Of a DNA stretch of 64,000 nt, positions 47,313 to 55,798 are shown piece after piece (the stretch's first letter is position 1; each line of letters starts with the position of its first letter). The stretch comes from Variovorax saccharolyticus (GTDB lineage Bacteria; Pseudomonadota; Gammaproteobacteria; Burkholderiales; Burkholderiaceae_C). The translations under genes were made by a program, and so were the position numbers. The notes beneath the pieces were generated by a model. That model saw nothing but the letters and a program-made list of their open reading frames with translations, was not told where the DNA came from and ran no database searches. The stretch spans positions 372,001 through 436,000 of the forward strand of contig NZ_JASZYT010000003.1 in NCBI RefSeq assembly GCF_030316765.1, read 5' to 3'.

Positions 47313-48806
47313 ATGGCAGCCACGCGCATCCACGAGCTTCTGGCGCTGCGCGCGGCGCAGACGCCCGACGCCATCTTCCTGCACGCGCCGCAGCGCGCCA
47401 CCACCTTCGCCGCGCTGCAATCGCTGGCCGACACCGCCACCCAGGACCTGCTCGATGCGGGCGTGCGTCCCACCGATCGCGTGCTGCTGGTGGCGGAGAA
47501 CTGCGCCGAGCACATCGCGCTCATCATGGCCTGCAGCCGCGTCGGCGCGTGGTCCTGCGGCGTGAACGCGCGCATGTCGGCCGGCGAGATCGCCGCCATC
47601 GTCGAACGCGCGGATGCACGCCTGTGCTACTACACCAGCGCGGCCTCCGACGCCGCGCACCAGCATGCGCGGCGCGCACAGGCGGTCGCATCGGCGCTGC
47701 CGGGCGTCATGCGCTGCGCCCCGCGCGCCGGCGCAACGACCGAAGCCGCCGAGGCGCTGGCCGACACCGCCGCGATCATCTTCACCTCAGGCACCTCGGG
47801 CACGCCCAAGGGCGTGATGGTCTCGCATCGCGGACTGCTGCACTTCGGCCGCGTCTCGGCGCAGTCCCGGGCGCTCACGCCCGACGACCGCGTCTACGCC
47901 TTCCTGCCGATGACCCACATCTTCGGCCTCGGCACCGTGCTGATGGCGAGCCTGAGCAGCGGCGCATCCCTGGTGCTGCGCGCGGGCTTCTCGCCCGACG
48001 ACCTGCTCGCCGCACTCGCGCAGCAGCGCGTCTCGAACCTGCTCGGCCCGCCCACCATGTATGCCCGGCTGCTGGCGCATGTGGATGCGCAGCAGATCAG
48101 GCCTTCGTTCCCGCATCTTCGCTACCTCTACACCGGCTCCGCGCCGCTCGACCTCACGCTCAAGCGCCGCGTCGAAGCACTGTTCGGCCAGCCGATGCAC
48201 TACGGCTACGGCCTCTCGGAATACGCCGGTTCCGTGTTCCTCACGCGGCGCGGCGAGCCGCGCGAGGACACCGCGGCCGGCTATCTCGTCGACGGTGCCG
48301 AAGCCCGCATCGTCACGCCAGGGGGCCGCGACGCGGCAGCAGGCGATGTCGGCGAGATCTGGCTGCGCGGCGCGGGCCTGATGCAGGGCTACTTCCGCGA
48401 TGCCGAGGCCACGGCGCAGGTCAAGCGGCCGGGCGGCTGGTACGCCTCGGGCGACCTCGGCCGGCTCGCGCCCGACGGCGCGCTGTCGGTCGTCGGACGG
48501 CTGAAGGAAATGATCATCCGATCGGGATTCAACGTCTACCCGGCCGAGGTCGAGGCCGTGCTCAACCGCTTCGCCGGCGTGCACCTGAGCGCGGTGCTCG
48601 GCCTGCCCGAGGCCGATGGCAACGAGACCATCGCGGCCTTCATCGAACTCGAACCCGGCGCCGTGCTCGACCGCGAAGCGCTGCAGGCGCATCTGCGCGA
48701 GCATCTGTCGCCCTACAAGCGCCCGTCGCGCATCGAGGTGCTGGCTGCGCTGCCGACCACGTCGACCGGCAAGATCCTCAAGCGGGCGCTGGTGGCGGGC
48801 TCCTGA
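47313..48806 (+). CDS. AMP-forming acyl-CoA synthetase
   Basis: 497 residues. Core motifs are IIFTSGTSGTPKGV, YGYGLSEYAGS, YASGDLGRLAPDGALSVVGR and the Lys of STGKILKRAL. The MTHIFGLGTVLMASL segment is like p-coumarate/4-chlorobenzoate-type ligases, but the acid is not predictable. It would activate the acid delivered by the Bug receptor for the double dehydrogenase. It starts 2 nt after the receptor gene. Confidence 0.87.
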   Translation: MAATRIHELLALRAAQTPDAIFLHAPQRATTFAALQSLADTATQDLLDAGVRPTDRVLLVAENCAEHIALIMACSRVGAWSCGVNARMSAGEIAAIVERADARLCYYTSAASDAAHQHARRAQAVASALPGVMRCAPRAGATTEAAEALADTAAIIFTSGTSGTPKGVMVSHRGLLHFGRVSAQSRALTPDDRVYAFLPMTHIFGLGTVLMASLSSGASLVLRAGFSPDDLLAALAQQRVSNLLGPPTMYARLLAHVDAQQIRPSFPHLRYLYTGSAPLDLTLKRRVEALFGQPMHYGYGLSEYAGSVFLTRRGEPREDTAAGYLVDGAEARIVTPGGRDAAAGDVGEIWLRGAGLMQGYFRDAEATAQVKRPGGWYASGDLGRLAPDGALSVVGRLKEMIIRSGFNVYPAEVEAVLNRFAGVHLSAVLGLPEADGNETIAAFIELEPGAVLDREALQAHLREHLSPYKRPSRIEVLAALPTTSTGKILKRALVAGS

Positions 48807-48886
48807 TTGCCTCCTCGTCCATCAGGGTCTCCCGGTTGAAGTTGCCGGGGCGCTTTGCTCAAATGCGGAAACAGACGGAAGGCACC

Positions 48887-49561
48887 ATGAGCGAGCCGGA
48901 CTTCACGATGCTGCGCCAGCGCATGCTGGCCGAGATCGCCGCCAAGACGGTTTTCTCGACCACGTACCTGGACAAGGCGGCACTGGATCCGAGGGTCATG
49001 GACGCCATGGCCACGGTGCCGCGCCATGCGTCCGTGCCCTTCGAGCTGCGGTCCTACGCCTATGTCGATTCGCCCTTGCCGATCGGCTACCAGAAGACGA
49101 TCTCGCAGCCCTTCATCGTCGCCGTGATGACCGACCTGCTCGGGGTCCGGCCCACCGACACGGTGCTCGAGATCGGTACCGGTCTGGGCTACCAGTCGGC
49201 CATCCTGGCAGCGCTCGCGCACCGGGTCTTCACCGTCGAGATCATCGAGGAACTGGCCGAGCAGGCGGCGCGCCGGCTGGCCGACCAGGGGCATGCCAAT
49301 GTCCAGATCAGGATCGGAAACGGCTGCCAGGGCTGGCCCGAGCACGCGCCCTTCGACAAGATCATGGTGACCGCCGCCCCCGAGCTGATCCCGCCGGCGC
49401 TCATCTATCAGCTGAAGCCTGGCGGCACGATGGTGATCCCGGCCGGCTTGCCCGATGCACAGCAGCTCATCCAGCTCAGGAAGGACGCGCAAGGCTCGGT
49501 CACGACGAGGGAGATCTTCCAGGTGCTCTTCTCGTCGCTGGAGGACGTCGACTCGCCGTGA
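48887..49561 (+). CDS. pcm: Protein-L-isoaspartate O-methyltransferase
   Basis: 224 residues. The Pcm order is complete: MDAMATVPRHASVPFE, YVDSPLPIGYQKTISQPFIVAVMTDLL (substrate loop with I-S-Q-P, quoted across residues 60-87), SAM motif I VLEIGTGLGYQSAIL, FTVEIIEELAEQA and FDKIMVTAAPELIPPAL. It methylates isoaspartyl residues to start their repair in the cytoplasm. ATG 48887 has GGAAGG upstream; ATG 48863 would add 8 residues. It is a single gene, 80 nt after the ligase, convergent with the DUF1254 gene with a 3-nt gap. Confidence 0.92.
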   Translation: MSEPDFTMLRQRMLAEIAAKTVFSTTYLDKAALDPRVMDAMATVPRHASVPFELRSYAYVDSPLPIGYQKTISQPFIVAVMTDLLGVRPTDTVLEIGTGLGYQSAILAALAHRVFTVEIIEELAEQAARRLADQGHANVQIRIGNGCQGWPEHAPFDKIMVTAAPELIPPALIYQLKPGGTMVIPAGLPDAQQLIQLRKDAQGSVTTREIFQVLFSSLEDVDSP

Positions 49562-49564
49562 AAC

Positions 49565-51049
49565 TCATTTCGCCGCGACCAGGGGCGGCGGCTGCCAGCT
49601 GCCGGCGCCGGCGGGAAGAATCGAAGGCGGCGTGGACTTCGGCCAGTAGAGGCGCATCACCAGATAGACCGTGTCGTCAGGCGCCGGCAACCAGTTGGCC
49701 TCCTTGGCCCTGCCCGGCGAGTCCTTCTGGATGTAGAGCGTCAGCGAGCCATCCGCATTCTTCTTCATCGCCGACAGCATCGGCGAATTGATCAGGTAGC
49801 GGTTGATCGGGTTCTGGATCAGCAGCTGGCTCTTGCCGTCGTACATGGTCACCGACCAGAAGGCGTTGACCGGCGGCAGCTTGCCGGCCGGGAAGGTGAG
49901 CGTGTAGCCGTGCTTGCTCGTGTCCAGCGTCTGGCCGCTGCCGTCGGTGCGCGTGTAGGGGTACATCGCCTCGACGGCGTCGTTGCCGTAGAGGCCGCCC
50001 TTCGCGGCGCCGGCACGCATCAGCCAGTCGCCGTTGTAGAACGCCTGGTCGCCGAAGAAGGCGCCGACGCTCCAGCCGTTGATCTTCTTCATCCCGCCCG
50101 AGAGGAATTTGTCGACCTTTTCGTCGCCGGCCTTCATGCCGAGCAGGACCGCGCCCTTGTGCTCGATCGAAAGATCCTTGAACTCGAAAGTCCGGCCCGG
50201 GCCCACCCCGATGCTGGCCAGCTTGGCCCGGATCTCCTGGTCGGCCGCCGAAGGCGGCACGTACTGCAGCGCGGCCGACAGGTACTCGAAGAAGTTGGCC
50301 TTGATGCCCGCCGTCGTGGCCGGCACGAAATCGATCTTCGGCGCAGCCGGCGGCGGGGCGCGATGGAGGAACGCGGAAAGCGGCTGGATCTTGTAGCCTG
50401 CCTGCACCTTCTCGACGTTCGGCATGTCGGCCGGATCGAACAGCTGGGTGCGGATCAAGGCCAGCGCGAAGGGGGTCGTGGAGTTGAAGACCTTCTTGAT
50501 GCCCGGCGGCGTCTCGCCCTTCCAGCCGGGGCCCGCAACCAGATAGTTCCCGGGCGCGTTTCCAGTGGCCCGGCTCCCGATGTAGCCGAAGTTGTAGGTG
50601 TTGCCGTCGATCAGCTGAACCGAGAAATAGCGCTTCGCGGAGACCGCCGGCACCGTCACCACGAGCGGCTCGGCGCGCAGGTCGGCCCAGAGCGTCGAAT
50701 AGGGCGTGTCGCTGTTGGGCGTGATGACGGCCGTGTCGGCGGGCGTCGCGACCCGGTGCTCGTTGCGCAGCTGGTTGAAGGGCGCCTTGAACTGGGTGGA
50801 CCTGGTGTCGACCGCGAACTCGTTCATGACGGCGTAATTCATGACCAGCGGCAAGCCGTAGATGAAGCCTTCCTCGGCGATCGCCCGGGTCTGCTCGAGA
50901 CCCGGCGCGGGCAGACCCTTGGCCGCATCCGACTTCGCGGCCTGCGAAATCGGATCGCTCTTGCTCGCGCACCCCGCCAGAAACATCGAACCCGTCACGA
51001 CGACGACGGCGGCAGCCATCGTCCAGACCTTGCAAGACCTGCTATTCAT
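49565..51049 (-). CDS. DUF1254/DUF1214 lipoprotein
   Basis: 494 residues. Lipoprotein signal with lipobox FLAGC, then EEGFIYGLPLVMNYAVMNEF, ITPNSDTPYSTLWADLRAEPLV (read in parts), the C-terminal INAFWSVTMYD-type block and EANWLPAPDD. The family is common in envelope proteins and has no proven activity. Compared with the soluble paralog at 4978-6360 it carries the anchor and a longer helical insert. ATG 51049 follows GGTGG. It is divergent from an AraC-type regulator whose promoter region has direct repeats. Confidence 0.87.
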   Translation of the reverse strand: MNSRSCKVWTMAAAVVVVTGSMFLAGCASKSDPISQAAKSDAAKGLPAPGLEQTRAIAEEGFIYGLPLVMNYAVMNEFAVDTRSTQFKAPFNQLRNEHRVATPADTAVITPNSDTPYSTLWADLRAEPLVVTVPAVSAKRYFSVQLIDGNTYNFGYIGSRATGNAPGNYLVAGPGWKGETPPGIKKVFNSTTPFALALIRTQLFDPADMPNVEKVQAGYKIQPLSAFLHRAPPPAAPKIDFVPATTAGIKANFFEYLSAALQYVPPSAADQEIRAKLASIGVGPGRTFEFKDLSIEHKGAVLLGMKAGDEKVDKFLSGGMKKINGWSVGAFFGDQAFYNGDWLMRAGAAKGGLYGNDAVEAMYPYTRTDGSGQTLDTSKHGYTLTFPAGKLPPVNAFWSVTMYDGKSQLLIQNPINRYLINSPMLSAMKKNADGSLTLYIQKDSPGRAKEANWLPAPDDTVYLVMRLYWPKSTPPSILPAGAGSWQPPPLVAAK

Positions 51050-51119
51050 TTATTTCCACCTCGTCGGTTTTTTTGATTGAACTGCGGCCACGAGTATTCA
51101 TGCAGTTCTGCTTGATTCC

Positions 51120-51156
51120 TTGACAATTCGAGACAGATCTTTGACATTTCGAGACA
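51120..51156. promoter_or_regulatory. Tandem direct repeats, likely AraC-family operator
   Basis: TTGACAATTCGAGACA (51120-51135) and TTGACATTTCGAGACA (51141-51156) differ at one base of 16 and are exactly 21 bp apart, two turns of the helix. AraC-family proteins bind such direct repeats. The pair lies in the gap between the DUF1254 gene and the araC-like gene and touches the latter's start. Confidence 0.75.
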
Positions 51157-52214
51157 TGACAGCCATGGTTCGAGCGGGTTCGCTGCAGGGCTATCTCGCG
51201 CTCATGCAAAGCCTCGGGTGCAAGCCGGCCGGGTTGTTGAGCCGCCATCGCATCGCGTCGGCTACCTTGGCCGACGAGGACGCACTGATCTCGCTGCGCA
51301 GCGGCATGCGACTGATGGAAGCCAGCGCGATCGAGACGGGCTGCCCGGACTTCGGGCTCCGCCTGTCGAAGCTCCAGGACATCAGCGTGCTCGGTCCCCT
51401 GGCCATCGTCCTGCAGAACGCCACGACGGTGCGAAAAGCCTGGGACTACGTGGCCCGGCACATTTTTGTCCAGACGCCAGGCCTGGTGGTGACGGTGCAC
51501 GACCGAAGCTCGCTCATCGCGGGCGCCGTCGAGATATCCCTCGACCTGCGCCTGCCGCGCCTGCCGGAGCAGCGCCAGACGATCGATCTCTGCCTGGGCG
51601 ACCTGCACCACATCACCCAGCTGATGGCCGGCCGCAGCTACGAGCTGCATGCGGTTTCGCTGCCCCACACCCCCGTCGCGCCCCTGGCTGTCTACAAGCG
51701 TTTCTTCAACGCGGCAGTCCACTGCGACCAGCCGCGCGCTGCACTGCACCTGAGCCCGGAGACCCTGGCAACGGATCTGCGCGGCGCCAACCCGGCCCTG
51801 CGGCAGATCGCCGAAGACTATTTCGAACGGCATTTCCGTTCGCCCGACCAAAGCGTCTCCGCCCGCGTCCGGCTGGCGTTGCGACGAACGCTGGGCAGCA
51901 AGGCAGATGTCGCCCAACTGCTCGCGATCCATCCCCGGACGCTGCAGCGGCACCTGGCCGCCGAGGGTGCGAACTTCGAGACCCTGCGGGAGGAAACACG
52001 CCAGGAAGCTGCGCTTCACTACCTCCGCCAGACCGAGATCCCGCTCGGAAGGGTCGCCGACCTGCTGGGGTTTTCCGAGCAGTCGGTGCTGGCGAGGTCA
52101 TGCCGGCGCTGGTTCGGCACGACCCCGACCGCGATCCGCCGCCAGGGGGAAGACGCCGGGGTCTTGCGGTCGGTCGGAGGCGGCACCGGCGCGCCGTTCA
52201 CTCCGCAACATTGA
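51156..52214 (+). CDS. AraC-family regulator (Arabinose_bd/OruR-type N-domain)
   Basis: 352 residues from ATG 51156; ATG 51165 is as likely, and the earlier TTG codons fall inside the direct repeats. The N-terminal 180 residues match the OruR/ArgR-like sensor domain (LGPLAIVLQNATTVRKAWDYV). The C-terminal HTH pair is SVSARVRLALRRTLGSKADVAQLLAIHPRTLQRHLAAEG (about 240-285, read in parts) and RVADLLGFSEQSVLARSCRRWFGTTP. It probably activates the divergent DUF1254 gene and controls itself. Its end overlaps the convergent PaaI-type gene by 17 bp. Confidence 0.85.
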   Translation: MTAMVRAGSLQGYLALMQSLGCKPAGLLSRHRIASATLADEDALISLRSGMRLMEASAIETGCPDFGLRLSKLQDISVLGPLAIVLQNATTVRKAWDYVARHIFVQTPGLVVTVHDRSSLIAGAVEISLDLRLPRLPEQRQTIDLCLGDLHHITQLMAGRSYELHAVSLPHTPVAPLAVYKRFFNAAVHCDQPRAALHLSPETLATDLRGANPALRQIAEDYFERHFRSPDQSVSARVRLALRRTLGSKADVAQLLAIHPRTLQRHLAAEGANFETLREETRQEAALHYLRQTEIPLGRVADLLGFSEQSVLARSCRRWFGTTPTAIRRQGEDAGVLRSVGGGTGAPFTPQH

Positions 52215-52626
52215 CGATGGTCGCCTGCATCAGCGCCACCACCTTGTAGCCCTCGCCCGCCTCCGCAAACGCCCGCACTTCGCCGGTGCAGACAGTCAGC
52301 AGCCTTCCCGCATTGACCACCCGCCCCACGGCAAGAAAGCGCTGCCCGAGCGCGGGCCGCAACAGGTTCAGCTTGAACTCCGCCGTGACCACGTCGAAGC
52401 CCGGCGGCGCCTGGGTCAAGGCGGCGTATCCGCATGCGGTGTCGACGATGCTGGTGGTCGCGCCGGCATGGAGGTAGCCGCGCTGCTGCGACAAGGTCAA
52501 CGAGAAAGGCAGCTCGATGTGGACCTCGCCCTCCTCGACGCGCACGAGGCGTGCGCCGATGGTCGCCATCAGCCCCTGGGCGGCAAAGCTCTTCGCAATT
52601 CGTTCGTGGGTGTAAAGGTCGCTCAT
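52198..52626 (-). CDS. PaaI-type hotdog thioesterase
   Basis: 142 residues, single hotdog. GYLHAGATTSIVDTACGYAAL holds the helix of the family (G-x-x-H-G/A-G pattern with D in the helix), followed by TAEFKLNLLRPA and GRVVNAGRLLTVCTGEV. Such proteins hydrolyse acyl-CoA, often phenylacetyl-type or stalled thioesters. ATG 52626 is preferred; the frame extends to 52773 but that part covers the divergent promoter. The gene is divergent from the 52800 operon and could share its control region. Confidence 0.8.
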   Translation of the reverse strand: MSDLYTHERIAKSFAAQGLMATIGARLVRVEEGEVHIELPFSLTLSQQRGYLHAGATTSIVDTACGYAALTQAPPGFDVVTAEFKLNLLRPALGQRFLAVGRVVNAGRLLTVCTGEVRAFAEAGEGYKVVALMQATIVNVAE

Positions 52627-52687
52627 GGAGATCCCTGGAATTGAAACGGTCTCCGATCCTGCCACGGGGCGTGCGGCGATTGCCTTC

Positions 52688-52732
52688 ATCCGACCAAAGT
52701 AGGATTGTCGCGATGCCTCGCTGAAATAGCAT
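52688..52732 (+). promoter_or_regulatory. Promoter of the 52800-55765 operon with upstream 18-bp dyad
   Basis: ATCCGACCAAAGTAGGAT (52688-52705) is an imperfect dyad, ATCCnAC-N4-GTnGGAT. Its last base begins a -35 TTGTCG (52705-52710), then 16 nt, then -10 TAGCAT (52727-52732). The dyad centre would lie near -42, the place of a class II activator. The same arrangement occurs reversed at 61149-61195. Confidence 0.65.
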
Positions 52733-52799
52733 GCTCGATGCGGAGGTCCGCATTCGCCTGGTCGACGCCGCATGTTGAACTCTCTTCAAGGAGAACGCG

Positions 52800-53189
52800 A
52801 TGGCAACTCAACCGAAGATCCGCCGGCCTGTCGGCACCGCCTTCTTGGCGCTGGCTCTGGCGATGGCGGGCAGCATGGCGCGCGCCCAGGAAATCCCGCT
52901 GGTGACGGGCGAACACTGGACCAAGTCGACGGAGCAGCTGAAGAGGGTCTACCTCGTCGGCATCGCGAATGCGTACCAGGTCGAGGCGGCCTACCAGGGA
53001 GAAGCCCCCACCTTCGAGTCGCAGACCGTCGTTCCCCGATTCGCCAAGGGACTGAAGGGCCAGACGCTCGACAGCGTGCGCGGAACGCTCGATGGCTGGT
53101 ATGCGGCCCACCCCGATCAACTGAAGCGCCCGGTCATCGAGACGATCTGGTACCAGATCGTCCTGCCAGGGCTGCAGAACGCCAAGTAA
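52800..53189 (+). CDS. Small periplasmic protein of unknown function
   Basis: 129 residues. Signal peptide (GTAFLALALAMAGSMARAQ) then a compact domain with WTKSTEQLKRVYLVGIANAYQVEAAYQG and TIWYQIVLPGL; it is rich in aromatic residues at helix positions. I do not recognise a named family. CAAGGAGAACGCG precedes ATG 52800. It opens a four-gene operon of small envelope proteins and lies 10 nt before the glycine-zipper gene. Confidence 0.8.
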   Translation: MATQPKIRRPVGTAFLALALAMAGSMARAQEIPLVTGEHWTKSTEQLKRVYLVGIANAYQVEAAYQGEAPTFESQTVVPRFAKGLKGQTLDSVRGTLDGWYAAHPDQLKRPVIETIWYQIVLPGLQNAK

Positions 53190-53199
53190 GGAGAAGACC

Positions 53200-53430
53200 A
53201 TGAAGCAACTCACGGCGACGCTGGCGCTCGCGGCCGCAACCGGCCTGCTCGGATGCACCAACATGACACCGCAACAGCAGGGGACGGCCAGTGGCGCGGC
53301 CATCGGCGCAGCCGCAGGCGCGGGCATCGCAGCCATCGCGGGCGGCAGCGGCTGGACCGGCGCGGCCATCGGGGGCATCGCCGGCGGCGTCGCCGGCAAC
53401 ATGAAGGGTCGAAAGCAGGAGTCGCAGTGA
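53200..53430 (+). CDS. Glycine-zipper lipoprotein
   Basis: 76 residues. The signal ends in the lipobox LLGC. The mature part has two glycine-zipper hairpin segments, [22 protein letters not shown] and GAAIGGIAGGVAGNMKG, like OsmB/YMGG outer-membrane stress lipoproteins. Such proteins insert as helical hairpins in membranes; they are often induced by osmotic or envelope stress. AAGGAG lies before ATG 53200. The TGA overlaps a GTG that starts the DUF3300 gene. Confidence 0.88.
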   Translation: MKQLTATLALAAATGLLGCTNMTPQQQGTASGAAIGAAAGAGIAAIAGGSGWTGAAIGGIAGGVAGNMKGRKQESQ

Positions 53431-54866
53431 AGCCAGGCCGGCCGACCCCGCGACGACTTCCGGTCGTGACGATGCGCGCTCCTGCGCCGGCGCTGCCCTC
53501 CGCTCTGGCGCTGGCGGCGCTCCTGACTGGATGCGCCTATCCCGTGCCGGTCGCGGTGCAGCAGCCGGCGACCGTCACGACGACCACCACCACGACCACC
53601 ACCCCGAGGCCGGCGGGCAGCGCAACGCCGGCGTTCACGGCGCCGGCCGCCGACGGCACGTTCAGCCAGGCGCAGCTCGACCAGATGATGGCGCCCATCG
53701 CCCTCTATCCCGACTCGCTGCTGTCGCAGGTCCTGATGGCGTCGACCTATCCGGCCGACGTGGCCGACGCCGCGAAATGGTCGAAGGCGAATCCACAACA
53801 GTCCGGCGATGCCGCCGTGCGCGCCGTCGAGAACCAGCCCTGGGACCCGAGCGTGAAATCGCTGGTGGCCTTCCCGCAGGTGCTGCAGACCATGGGCGAC
53901 AAGCCGGACTGGGTCCAGAGCCTGGGCGACGCCTTTCTTGCATCGTCGAAGGACGTGCTGGACTCGGCCCAGCGGCTGCGCTCCCGGGCCCAGGCCAGCG
54001 GCAGCCTCAAGACCACCGAGCAGCAGACGGTCACCGTTCAGCAACAGGCGATCACCATCGAGCCGGCCAATCCGCAGACGGTCTACGTGCCCGCCTACGA
54101 CCCGATGGTCGTGTACGGGACCTGGCCCTATCCGGCCTACCCGCCCTACTACTGGTACCCGCCGGCGATGTACTACCCCGGCTACTACCCCGGTGCGGCA
54201 TTGGCCACCGGCATCGCCTTCGGGGTCGGGGTGGCGGCCGTGGGCGCGCTCTGGGGCAATTGCAACTGGGGCGGCGGCGACATCAACATCAACACCAACC
54301 GCTACAACAGCATCAACACCAACCGGCAGATCAACGCCAACCAGAACCGCTTCCAGCACAACGCGCAGAACCGGCGTGGCGTCCCGTACCGCGACAGCCG
54401 CAGCCAGCAGCAGTTCGGCAACAGCCTTCCGGGTGCGGAGAATCGCGCCGATTTCCGGGGCCGCGACGCGCAGCGCCAACAGGCGCAGTCGACGCTTCAG
54501 CAGCGCGGCATGGACCCGGGCGCTGGCCGCGACCAGTTGCGCAATGATCCGGCCGCGCGCCAGCGCGCCGACGCAGCCGCGCGAGGCCAGGGAGGATTCG
54601 GCGGCAGCGACGGCCTGTCGCGCGTCGACGCACGGGGCGGCGCCGGCGGTGACAACGCCTTCCGCGGCGCCGGCAATGCCGGCCAGGCACGCCAGCAAGT
54701 CGACCGCGGCAATGCCAGCCGGCAGATGCAGCACGGCGGCGGCGGCTACAGCGGCGGCGGGCGTGGCGGCTACAGCGGTGGCGGCTACAGCGGCGGCAGC
54801 TACGGCGGTGGCGCACGGGGGGGTGGACGCGGAGGCGGCGGCCGTGGCGGCGGCGGGCGCCGCTGA
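53427..54866 (+). CDS. DUF3300 lipoprotein with Gly/Arg-rich tail
   Basis: 479 residues from GTG 53427, which overlaps the previous stop as GTGA and has AGGAG five bases upstream; this gives a basic n-region and lipobox LLTGC. ATG 53472 is the shorter option. The DUF3300 domain (about 75-300) shows FSQAQLDQMMAPIALYPDSLLSQ, PQTVYVPAYDPMVVYG and a Tyr/Pro-rich segment. Then comes an Asn/Gln-rich part (NINTNRYNSINTNRQINANQ) and a Gly/Ser/Arg-rich tail ending RGGGGRR. Function unknown; it regularly pairs with DUF2950, as here. Confidence 0.87.
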   Translation: MKPGRPTPRRLPVVTMRAPAPALPSALALAALLTGCAYPVPVAVQQPATVTTTTTTTTTPRPAGSATPAFTAPAADGTFSQAQLDQMMAPIALYPDSLLSQVLMASTYPADVADAAKWSKANPQQSGDAAVRAVENQPWDPSVKSLVAFPQVLQTMGDKPDWVQSLGDAFLASSKDVLDSAQRLRSRAQASGSLKTTEQQTVTVQQQAITIEPANPQTVYVPAYDPMVVYGTWPYPAYPPYYWYPPAMYYPGYYPGAALATGIAFGVGVAAVGALWGNCNWGGGDININTNRYNSINTNRQINANQNRFQHNAQNRRGVPYRDSRSQQQFGNSLPGAENRADFRGRDAQRQQAQSTLQQRGMDPGAGRDQLRNDPAARQRADAAARGQGGFGGSDGLSRVDARGGAGGDNAFRGAGNAGQARQQVDRGNASRQMQHGGGGYSGGGRGGYSGGGYSGGSYGGGARGGGRGGGGRGGGGRR

Positions 54867-54880
54867 ACGAGGAGCACATC

Positions 54881-55765
54881 ATGCGATTGGCGATCTTCCG
54901 TATCCCCTGCGCGCTGCTGCTGGCCGCCACCCTGGCCGCGCCGGGCCTCGCGCAGGCGCAACAGCGCTATCCGAGCGCCGAAGCGGCCGCCCAGGCGTTC
55001 CACGACGCGGTCGCCCGCAATGATTCCGCGGCCCTGCATCAGGTGCTTGGCGCCGACTGGAAGCGCTTCGTGCCGGCCAATGACATCGGCCAGGCCGATC
55101 TGCAGGCCTTCCTCGCTGCCTGGGACAAGGCGCACAAGATCGTCGCGACCGGCCCGGGCAAGGCCGCGCTGGCCGTTGGCGACGCCGACTGGACCTTGCC
55201 GATCCCGCTGGTGGCGGCGGGCAGCAGCTGGCGCTTCGATGCCCGCTCCGGGTTCGACGAGATGCGCACCCGGCGGATCGGCCGCAATGAACTGGCCGCC
55301 ATGCAGGCGGTGCTGGCCTATTTCGACGCACAGAAGGAATATGCCCAGCGTGACCGCGACGGTGATGGCGTGCTGTCGTACGCGCGCAGGTTCGCCAGCA
55401 GCCCGGGCCAGCGCGACGGCCTGTACTGGCCCACGGACGCCCAGGGGGAAAGCCCGTTGGGGCCGCGTTTCGGTGGCGTCAAGCCGGGCGAGGGCTACCA
55501 CGGCTACCACTACAAGATCCTGAGCGCGCAGGGAAAGGACGCTCCGGGCGGCGCCTACGACTACGTCATCGGCAATCGCATGCGCGCCGGCTTCGCACTG
55601 GTCGCTTGGCCGATCCAGTACGGAGAGACCGGCATCACCAGCTTCATGATCAGCCACGCAGGCCTGCTCTATCAGAAGGATCTCGGGCCGGACGGCGCCG
55701 CGATCGCACGCCGAATGACGAGCTTCAACCCGGATGCGAGCTGGACCCGGGTGGATGCGCCTTGA
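54881..55765 (+). CDS. DUF2950 periplasmic protein
   Basis: 294 residues. Signal peptide (LLLAATLAAPGLAQAQ), then YPSAEAAAQAFHDAVARND, GRNELAAMQAVLAYFDAQKEYA and RDGDGVLSYARRFASSPGQRDGLYW, the DUF2950 signature. The D-R-D-G-D-G segment may bind calcium. The C-terminal domain has GYHYKILSAQG and GFALVAWPIQYGETG. It is the last gene of the operon, 14 nt after the DUF3300 gene, convergent with the beta-barrel-like gene across 33 nt. Confidence 0.9.
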   Translation: MRLAIFRIPCALLLAATLAAPGLAQAQQRYPSAEAAAQAFHDAVARNDSAALHQVLGADWKRFVPANDIGQADLQAFLAAWDKAHKIVATGPGKAALAVGDADWTLPIPLVAAGSSWRFDARSGFDEMRTRRIGRNELAAMQAVLAYFDAQKEYAQRDRDGDGVLSYARRFASSPGQRDGLYWPTDAQGESPLGPRFGGVKPGEGYHGYHYKILSAQGKDAPGGAYDYVIGNRMRAGFALVAWPIQYGETGITSFMISHAGLLYQKDLGPDGAAIARRMTSFNPDASWTRVDAP

Positions 55766-55798
55766 TGAAGCGACCGCCGGGCAGCAGGGCCCCTGTGA

